Position numbers and translations under genes: made by a program
Shown: piece by piece, positions 58,051 through 64,000 of the stretch
How positions within the stretch are numbered: position 1 is the stretch's first letter
How the letters are laid out: each line of letters opens with the position of its first letter
The notes under the pieces: model-generated
What the model was told of the DNA's origin: nothing
What the model saw: only the letters and a program-made list of their open reading frames with translations
The model's database searches: none
Source of the DNA: Massilia varians
Lineage (GTDB): Bacteria; Pseudomonadota; Gammaproteobacteria; Burkholderiales; Burkholderiaceae_D
Assembly (NCBI RefSeq): GCF_027923905.1
Contig: NZ_AP026966.1
Coordinates: forward strand, 4,713,001-4,777,000
Length of the DNA stretch: 64,000 nt
Reading direction: 5' to 3'

Positions 58051-58772
58051 GCAGCGCGCTCCGGTCGGCCCGGCAGGCGCAGCAGCTCCACCCGCTGCAG
58101 CGAGCCGCTCGACATGTACCAGTCGTTGATCACCAGCTCCAGCTGGTCCACGCGCATGCTGCCGAGCGGTGCATGGCGCAGCTCCTCGAGCAGCGCCGCG
58201 AAGCGCGCCGGCTGCCGCAAGGGCGCGGCAAAGCGGAACAAGGTCGCATGCGCAGTCACCAGCCGGTAGCGCTGGTCCAGCGAGGCATCCAGGCCGCGCG
58301 CCCGCAACTGGATGCGCAGGCGCTCGCGCAGGGTCTCCAGCGCCGGGCCGCGCGGATAGCCGCAGGCCATGACGGCGCCGCGCGACAGCGTGATGCCGGC
58401 GAATGCGATCTCGAATGCCTCGATGCCTTTCAGCGCCGCATGCACGGCGGCGCGATAGGCGTCCAGCCGCGCCAGCTGGGCGCCAGGATCCTCGGTAACG
58501 GTGAACAGGGACAGGACGGTGAGGTGCAGGTCGGCCGGCGGATGGCGGTACTGCCCCGGCTCGGCCTGCGCCAGGCGCTCGAGCAGCGCGTCGAAGCGCT
58601 TGGTGAGCGCCGCCCCGGGACGCGCGACCAGGGTTAGGCCGCGGCGGGGATCGGGCCCGGCCAGCACCCGTTCGTCGCGTTCGATGTCGCCGGCGGCGAT
58701 CGCGCCATGGGCGCGCGCCCACATGGCGTCGTACCAGGCGTGCAGATCAGGCGAAGGGAAATCGTCTTTCAT
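58032..58772 (-). CDS. 2H phosphoesterase (LigT/2'-5' RNA ligase-like)
   Basis: 246 residues. The two catalytic H-x-T-x motifs are DLHLTVLSLFTV and TAHATLFRF, about 100 residues apart, the 2H superfamily pattern. Relatives cleave or make 2',5' phosphodiester or cyclic-phosphate bonds in RNA or nucleotides. The protein is longer than minimal LigT (about 180 aa) with an extra N-terminal segment. The ATG at 58772 (MKDDFPSPDLHAWYDAMW) is preferred over an upstream TTG. Its 3' end overlaps the FG-GAP gene. Confidence 0.85.
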   Translation of the reverse strand: MKDDFPSPDLHAWYDAMWARAHGAIAAGDIERDERVLAGPDPRRGLTLVARPGAALTKRFDALLERLAQAEPGQYRHPPADLHLTVLSLFTVTEDPGAQLARLDAYRAAVHAALKGIEAFEIAFAGITLSRGAVMACGYPRGPALETLRERLRIQLRARGLDASLDQRYRLVTAHATLFRFAAPLRQPARFAALLEELRHAPLGSMRVDQLELVINDWYMSSGSLQRVELLRLPGRPERAAQPYGV

Positions 58773-58809
58773 TCCACTATTCTCGCTCAAACGCGAGAAC
58801 GTGGCCGGT

Positions 58810-60672
58810 TCAGCTGTCCAGGTGCGAGATCAGGAGCCTGCGCGGATCGTCGCCCTGCGCTTCGCCGTGCTGGCCGTCCACCGAAATGCCCACCGCGAGG
58901 ATGTCGATCAGCAGCAGCTGCAGGATGCGCGAAATCATCGACAGGAAGCTGGTGCTGTCCTCGGCATGGTCCACCGCCAGGCATACGGTCGCCTTGCGCG
59001 CCAGCGGCGACTGGCTGTTGCTGATGGCGATCACGTCGGCGCCGGCGGCGCGGGCGGTGTCCACCGCGCCCAGGAGCTCGGCGATGCTGCCCGAGTTCGA
59101 TACCGCGATGACGACGTCGCCCGGCTGCAGCAGCTCGGCGGCGAGCTGGAACAGGTGCGAGTCGCCGTACAGCGAGGTCGGGATGCGAAAGCGGAAGAAC
59201 TTGTGCTGCCCGTCCAGCGCCACCGCGCGCGAATTGCCCATCGCGAAGAACTCGACGCGGCGCGCCCGGCTCACCAGTTCGATGGCGCGGTCGAGCGCGC
59301 GCACGTCCAGCTGGTCGCGGAAGCGCAGGATCGCCGACACCGTGTTGTCGATCACCTTGGCCGACAGGTCGTGGGTGCTGTCGCTGATGCGCACCTGGCT
59401 GTGGCGCACCGGGATCGAGCCGGTCAGGCTGCTCGCGAACTTGAGCTTGAAGTCGGCCAGGCCCTGGAAGCCGAGCGAGCGGCAAAAGCGGATCACGGTC
59501 GGCTGGCTGACGTCGGCCAGGCGTGCGATCTCGGCGATCGGCTCGTTCAGCACCAGGCGCGGCTGCTCCAGCACCAGGCTGGCGACCCGCTGCTCGGCCG
59601 GGCTGAGGCTGTGGCGCAGCTGCTGGACGCGCTCCATCAGGGTATTGGCGCCGCTGCGCCCGCGCAGGTGCTCGGCCAGGATGGTGGCCACGCCGTGCAG
59701 GGCCGGATGCGGCGTGGTGATGACGTAGGTCGGGATGTCGGCCAGGTAGCTGGAAAAGCGCCCCTTGGCTTCGAAGCGCGCGCGGAAGGGCGAGCCGGCG
59801 AACCATTCGCCCATGCGCGGCACGATGCCGCCGCCGATGAAGATGCCGCCGAAGGCGCCCAGCGTCACCGCCAGGTTGGCGGCGGCCGCGCCCAGCATGC
59901 CGCAGAAGCATTCGAGGGTTTCGAGGCACAGCGGCTCGCGTTCGTCCAGCGCGCTGTTGACGATCTCGGCCGCCTTGCGCGGCGGGGCCGCGACGCCGTT
60001 GCGCGCGGCCAGCGCGCGGTGGATGATTTCCATGCCCGGCCCCGAGATCAGGCGCTCGTTCGAGACGTGCGGCCACTCCTTCCAGGCGGTCTGCAGGATG
60101 GCGAACTCGCGCTCGTCGCCGGGGGCGAAGTTGACGTGGCCGCCCTCGCTGCCGAGAGTGACGAAGCCGTCGGCGGTCGGGATCACGCCCGACACGCCCA
60201 GGCCGGTGCCCGGTCCCAGCACGCCGATCACGGCGTTCGGCGCCGGCGCGCCCTGCCCCACCTGCATCAGGTCGGCGCGGGTCAGGCCGGGAATCGCCAT
60301 CGCCAGCGCAGTGAAGTCGTTGACGATCAGGAGCGTGGTCAAGCCCAGCTCGCGCCGCACCGCGTCGGTCGAGAACTCCCAATCGCGGTTGGTCATGCGG
60401 ACTGAATCGCCGCTGATCGGGTTGGCCACCGCCAGCGCCGCATGATGCAAACGCAGGTCGGCGTGGTCCTTCAGGTAGTAGCGCAGCAGCGAGACGATGC
60501 CGTCGAAGTCCTCGCACAGCAGCACCCGCACGGCGCTGAACACGCCGGGCGCGGTCTGCAGCGCGAAGCGCGCATGCGTCGCGCCGATGTCGGCCAGCAG
60601 GCGCGGCCCGTCGGCGAAGGCGGTGCGTGCCGATTTTTCCGCGAACGTTCCAGCCTCCTGCTGGCTGCCCAT
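58810..60672 (-). CDS. Glucokinase - RpiR/HexR regulator fusion
   Basis: 620 residues. Residues 20-330 form a Glk glucokinase (RLLADIGATHARFALQT, LGPGTGLGVSGVIPTADGFV, GSEGGHVNFAPGDEREFAIL, GGIFIGGGIVPRMGEWFAGS). Residues 340-410 form an RpiR HTH (SPAEQRVASLVLEQPRLVLN ... RLADVSQPTVIRFCRSLGF) and 450-600 a SIS sugar-phosphate domain (FFAMGNSRAVALDGQHKFFR, AVSNSGSIAELLGAVD). It phosphorylates glucose and probably senses a sugar phosphate to control sugar genes. It starts one base inside the aglA-like stop (TAATG), downstream in the same operon. Confidence 0.93.
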   Translation of the reverse strand: MGSQQEAGTFAEKSARTAFADGPRLLADIGATHARFALQTAPGVFSAVRVLLCEDFDGIVSLLRYYLKDHADLRLHHAALAVANPISGDSVRMTNRDWEFSTDAVRRELGLTTLLIVNDFTALAMAIPGLTRADLMQVGQGAPAPNAVIGVLGPGTGLGVSGVIPTADGFVTLGSEGGHVNFAPGDEREFAILQTAWKEWPHVSNERLISGPGMEIIHRALAARNGVAAPPRKAAEIVNSALDEREPLCLETLECFCGMLGAAAANLAVTLGAFGGIFIGGGIVPRMGEWFAGSPFRARFEAKGRFSSYLADIPTYVITTPHPALHGVATILAEHLRGRSGANTLMERVQQLRHSLSPAEQRVASLVLEQPRLVLNEPIAEIARLADVSQPTVIRFCRSLGFQGLADFKLKFASSLTGSIPVRHSQVRISDSTHDLSAKVIDNTVSAILRFRDQLDVRALDRAIELVSRARRVEFFAMGNSRAVALDGQHKFFRFRIPTSLYGDSHLFQLAAELLQPGDVVIAVSNSGSIAELLGAVDTARAAGADVIAISNSQSPLARKATVCLAVDHAEDSTSFLSMISRILQLLLIDILAVGISVDGQHGEAQGDDPRRLLISHLDS

Positions 60673-62336
60673 TATTTGCCCGCGCCCGCTGGGATGCTGC
60701 CGAACCAGGCGCCGTAGGGCGGCAGGCTGACTTTCCCGCCGGCCGCCTGGCCCGGCAGGCCGTGCGTGCCGAGCGCCCGGGCTGCGCTGCTCTCCGGCCA
60801 GTCGAAGCTCACTTCGCGATCCGACAGGTTGAAGGCGGCCAGCACGCTATCCATGCCGTCCCCATCCTCCACCCAGCGGCGCAGGGCCAGCACCGGCTCC
60901 GGCGCGTCGAAGAAGGCGATCTCGCCACGGGTCAGCTGCGGCATCGTCTTGCGCCAGGCGATGAAGCGGCGCTGGAAGTTCAGCATCGAGTCCGGATCCT
61001 GGTCCTGCTGCGCGACGCTGGCGGCCAGGTGCGGTTCGGCCACCGGCAGCCAGGGCTTGCCGGTCGTGAAGCCGGCGTTCGGCGCCTCGCTCGTCCAGGG
61101 TATCGGGGTGCGGCAACCGTCGCGGCCCTTGAATTCGGGCCAGAAGGTGATGCCGTACGGGTCCTGCAGCAGTTCGAAGGGCACGTCCGCTTCCGGCAGG
61201 GCCAGCTCGTCACCCTGGTACAGGCAGGGGGTGCCCTTGAGCGAGAGCTGCATCGCCAGCACCAGCTTGGCCAGCGCCGGGCCCGGGCGCTGGCCCGGCG
61301 CGCCGCCCCAGCGGGTGACGACGCGGATGGCGTCGTGGTTGCCGACCGACCAGGAGGCCCAGCCGTCCTTGACGCGCTCCTTGAAGTCCTCGACCTGCTT
61401 GCGGATGTGGCTTGCCGTGAATTCCGGGGTGAGCAGGTTGAAGCTGTAGGCCATGTGCAGCTTGTCGCCGCCTTCGGTGTACTCGGCCATCTGGGCCAGC
61501 GCGTCGTCCGAGCTGACCTCGCCGATCGAGACCGCGCCGAATTCGTCCAGCTGGGCGCGCACGCGCTGCAGGAAGGCGATGTTCTCCGGCTGGGTCTTGT
61601 CGTAAATATGGGCCTGCATGCCGTAGGGGTTCACGTCGGTGACGGTCGAGGTGTCGCGCACCAGGGCCGGCGGGTTGCTGCGCAGCTGGCGGTCGTGGAA
61701 GTGGAACACGCAGGCGTCCATGCGCACGCCGTCCACCCCGCGTTCGAGCCAGAAGCGCTGCGCGTCCAGGTGAGCCTGCTGCACGTCCGGGTTGTGGAAG
61801 TTCAGCTGCGGCTGGCTGACCAGGAAGTTGTGCATGTAGTACTGCTTGCGGCGGGTATCCCACTGCCAGGCCGAGCCGCCGAACACCGACATCCAGTTGT
61901 TGGGCGGGCAGCCGTCCGGCAGCGGATCGGCCCACACGTACCAGTCGGACTTCGGATTGTCGCGGCTCTGGCGGCTCTCGACGAACCAGGGGTGGGTGTC
62001 GGCGGTATGCGACATCACCTGGTCGATCATGATCTTCAGGCCCAGGCCGTGCGCCTTGGCGATCAGCTTGTCGAAGTCGGCCAGGGTGCCGAACAGCGGG
62101 TCGACGTCGCAGTAGTCGGCGATGTCGTAGCCGAAGTCCTTCATCGGCGAGGTGAAGAAGGGCGACAGCCAGACGATGTCCACGCCCAGGCTCGCGATGT
62201 AGTCGAGCTTGTCGGTAATGCCGGCCAGGTCGCCCACGCCATCGCCGTCGGTGTCGAGGTAGCTGCGCGGATAGACCTGGTAGATGATGGCTTCTTTCCA
62301 CCAGTTCGGGTTGGCGGTCGTCGAGATCTGGGTCAT
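60672..62336 (-). CDS. GH13 alpha-glucosidase (oligo-1,6-glucosidase type)
   Basis: 554 residues of glycoside hydrolase family 13. N-terminal: WWKEAIIYQVYPRSYLDTDG DGVGD. Catalytic residues: nucleophile Asp in GVDGVRMDACVFHF, acid/base Glu in SIGEVSSDD and the stabilising Asp in SVGNHDAIRVVTRWGG. It hydrolyses alpha-1,4/1,6 glucosidic bonds in the cytosol (no signal peptide). The ATG at 62336 starts MTQISTTANPNWWKEA. It is translated with the downstream glucokinase-RpiR gene and shares a promoter at 62371-62399. Confidence 0.93.
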   Translation of the reverse strand: MTQISTTANPNWWKEAIIYQVYPRSYLDTDGDGVGDLAGITDKLDYIASLGVDIVWLSPFFTSPMKDFGYDIADYCDVDPLFGTLADFDKLIAKAHGLGLKIMIDQVMSHTADTHPWFVESRQSRDNPKSDWYVWADPLPDGCPPNNWMSVFGGSAWQWDTRRKQYYMHNFLVSQPQLNFHNPDVQQAHLDAQRFWLERGVDGVRMDACVFHFHDRQLRSNPPALVRDTSTVTDVNPYGMQAHIYDKTQPENIAFLQRVRAQLDEFGAVSIGEVSSDDALAQMAEYTEGGDKLHMAYSFNLLTPEFTASHIRKQVEDFKERVKDGWASWSVGNHDAIRVVTRWGGAPGQRPGPALAKLVLAMQLSLKGTPCLYQGDELALPEADVPFELLQDPYGITFWPEFKGRDGCRTPIPWTSEAPNAGFTTGKPWLPVAEPHLAASVAQQDQDPDSMLNFQRRFIAWRKTMPQLTRGEIAFFDAPEPVLALRRWVEDGDGMDSVLAAFNLSDREVSFDWPESSAARALGTHGLPGQAAGGKVSLPPYGAWFGSIPAGAGK

Positions 62337-62597
62337 GGCTGGCTCGTCAGGAGTGATCGGAATTCTAGGCAATATACAGGATGAGCTCGAACTTTACAAT
62401 TGGCCAACCAAGCCGATAAAAACATCATATTCCTTTGAATTCAACTACTTAAACAAAATCCCGGCTCCAATCGGGAGACAATGAAGTAGCTAAACTACGC
62501 GTCATTTGTATCAGTTATGTTTCACATTCACATTTTTATTGCAAAGTAACTCAGCCTCGGCATAGGATCGCGTCTGTTTCGATTTTTCGAGGACGCC
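62337..62597. other. Divergent regulatory region, alpha-glucosidase / POT transporter
   Basis: 261 AT-rich bases, strikingly different from the GC-rich surroundings. It contains the minus-strand promoter at 62371-62399, a palindrome TTGAATTCAA at 62435-62444 and a short hairpin GTAG ... CTAC near 62486-62499. The POT start is preceded by CGAGGACGCC. The fused RpiR domain could bind here, but I see no site I can name. Confidence 0.5.
62371..62399 (-). promoter_or_regulatory. Promoter of the alpha-glucosidase - glucokinase operon
   Basis: On the minus strand TTGTAA (62394-62399) and TATATT (62371-62376) are 17 bases apart, placing the start about 25-30 bases upstream of the ATG. Confidence 0.65.
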
Positions 62598-64000
62598 ATG
62601 AGCGAAGTAAAGAGCAGCGGACGCATGCCGCGGCAGATCCCCTACATCATCGCCAACGAAGGCTGCGAGCGCTTCAGCTTCTACGGGATGCGCAACATCC
62701 TGACGCCCTTCCTGATTTCGACATTGCTGCTGTTCGTCGCCGAGGAACACCGCACCAGCGAAGCCAAGCACGTGTTCCACACCTTCATGATGGGCGTGTA
62801 CTTCTTCCCGCTGCTGGGCGGCTGGCTGGCCGACCGCTTCTACGGCAAGTACAACACCATCTTCTGGTTCAGCCTGATTTATTGCGCCGGCCACGCCTGC
62901 CTGGCCATTTTTGAAAACAGCGTCAACGGCTTCTACTTCGGCCTGTTCCTGATCGCCTTCGGCTCGGGCGGCATCAAGCCGCTGGTGGCCTCGTTCGTGG
63001 GCGACCAGTTCGACAAGACCAACAAGGACAAGGCGAAGGTGGTGTTCGACGCCTTCTACTGGATCATCAACTTCGGCTCCTTCTTCGCCTCGCTCCTGAT
63101 GCCGATCCTGCTGAAGGACTACGGCCCCTCGGTCGCCTTCGGCGTGCCGGGCATCCTGATGTTCATCGCCACCATGGTCCTGTGGAGCGGCAAGAAGAAG
63201 TACGTGCACGTGCCGCCGACCCCGAGCGACCCGCACTCCTTCCTGCGCGTGGTGCGCACCGCCATCCTGGCCCGCCAGCCCGGCGCCGGCCGTCCCGGTC
63301 TGTTCGTGGCCGCCGCCGGCGCGCTGGGCGCGCTGGCATCGCTGGCGATGATCCCGAGCTTCGGCTTCGTCATCGCGGCCTGCACCGCCCTGGTGCTGCT
63401 GCTGGCCAGCGTCGGCATCGGCGCCTCGATGCAGCTGGAGCGCGCGCGCGGCATCCATCCGGACGCCGCCGTGGACGGCGTGCGCGCCGTGCTGCGCATC
63501 CTGATCGTGTTCGGCCTGGTGACGCCGTTCTGGTCGCTGTTCGACCAGAAAGCCTCGACCTGGATCGTGCAGGCCAATGCCATGTCCACCGAAGTCGACC
63601 TGCTGGGCTGGACCTTCAACGTGATTCCGGCCCAGATGCAGGCGCTCAACCCGCTGCTGGTGATGCTGCTGATCCCCTTCAACAACCTGGTGCTGTTCCC
63701 GCTGCTGAGCAAGATGGGCCTGCTGCCGACCGCGCTGCGCCGCATGACCGCCGGCATCGTGTTCTCGGCGCTGGCCTGGATCGTGGTGGGCAACCTGCAG
63801 GTGCAGCTCGACGCGGGCGACGCGGTGTCGATCGCATGGCAGATCCTGCCCTACGCGCTGCTGACCCTGGGCGAGGTGCTGGTCTCGGCGACCGGCCTCG
63901 AATTCGCCTACAGCCAGGCGCCGGCGTCGATGAAGGGCGTGATCATGGCCCTGTGGTACCTGGCGGTCACCGTCGGCAACCTGTGGGTCCTGATCGTGAA
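62598..64000 (+). CDS. POT family proton-dependent oligopeptide transporter (partial, runs off window)
   Basis: The frame stays open from the ATG at 62598 to the window end, about 467 codons. It begins MSEVKSSGRMPRQIPYIIAN EGCERFSFYG, containing the POT signature E-x-x-E-R-F. The second motif region LLGGWLADRFYGKYNTIFWF and the helix 5 block FVGDQFDKTNKDKAKVVFDA FYWIINFG are typical. Helix 10 shows the family's SMKG block (PASMKGVIMALW). It imports di/tripeptides across the inner membrane with protons. It is divergent from the alpha-glucosidase operon and shares its AT-rich regulatory region. The C-terminal end is missing. Confidence 0.9.
   Translation, partial: MSEVKSSGRMPRQIPYIIANEGCERFSFYGMRNILTPFLISTLLLFVAEEHRTSEAKHVFHTFMMGVYFFPLLGGWLADRFYGKYNTIFWFSLIYCAGHACLAIFENSVNGFYFGLFLIAFGSGGIKPLVASFVGDQFDKTNKDKAKVVFDAFYWIINFGSFFASLLMPILLKDYGPSVAFGVPGILMFIATMVLWSGKKKYVHVPPTPSDPHSFLRVVRTAILARQPGAGRPGLFVAAAGALGALASLAMIPSFGFVIAACTALVLLLASVGIGASMQLERARGIHPDAAVDGVRAVLRILIVFGLVTPFWSLFDQKASTWIVQANAMSTEVDLLGWTFNVIPAQMQALNPLLVMLLIPFNNLVLFPLLSKMGLLPTALRRMTAGIVFSALAWIVVGNLQVQLDAGDAVSIAWQILPYALLTLGEVLVSATGLEFAYSQAPASMKGVIMALWYLAVTVGNLWVLIV

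Overview
The window looks like chromosomal DNA of a GC-rich betaproteobacterium, most likely Oxalobacteraceae of the Massilia/Telluria group. This rests on recognised gene content: the zapA - 6S RNA - EVE-domain gene order, a small Trp-rich protein of the TIGR04438 type, a glucokinase-RpiR fusion, a pyruvate dehydrogenase E3 carrying its own lipoyl domain, and a CIRCE-controlled groESL operon. There is no prophage, integron or CRISPR array. The mobile-DNA signal is a REP/RAYT system and a second dispersed inverted repeat.

Layout. 0-13 kb: a membrane protein, tRNA-Lys(UUU), a lipoprotein beta-propeller, a YigZ/IMPACT protein, an MFS exporter, an isochorismatase-like hydrolase with divergent LysR, an HDOD protein, a BON-domain protein, a secreted zincin, an unusual MCP-like protein, an M49-type metallopeptidase and a YCF48-like protein. 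13.5-18.5 kb: a tripartite DHA2 drug-efflux operon (OprM-type channel, EmrB-type pump, EmrA-type adaptor) with a divergent TetR gene and a clear inverted-repeat operator. 18.6-23.2 kb: a coupled leader peptide and 61-aa protein, then DUF2141 - carotenoid oxygenase - LytS-type kinase - LytTR regulator, the last three genes overlapping. 23.4-29.7 kb: pyruvate dehydrogenase operon aceE-aceF-lpdA.

30-41 kb: folD, prlC, holC, a REP-flanked RAYT transposase gene, an NHL-propeller/M23 fusion, a truncated nnrU, an orphan amino-acid-binding protein, cytochrome c, a LysR gene and lgt. 41-49 kb: a hybrid sensor kinase, a Tat-exported molybdenum hydroxylase with 2Fe-2S and triheme cytochrome subunits, a TauE permease, an EVE protein, 6S RNA, zapA and a coiled-coil partner. 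50-54 kb: groES-groEL with promoter and CIRCE, then small genes bracketed by inverted copies of a repeat. 55-64 kb: a lipoprotein, a large FG-GAP/DUF4214 secreted protein, a 2H phosphoesterase, a GH13 alpha-glucosidase / glucokinase-RpiR operon and a divergent POT transporter that runs off the window.

The most interesting items are the REPtron (a RAYT gene with inverted REPs on both sides, plus dispersed REPs whose edges supply stop codons), the carotenoid-cleavage enzyme translationally coupled to a LytS/LytTR sensory pair, the NHL-M23 fusion, the MCP-like protein with altered hairpin tip and no HAMP, and the leader ORF coupled to a 61-aa protein.
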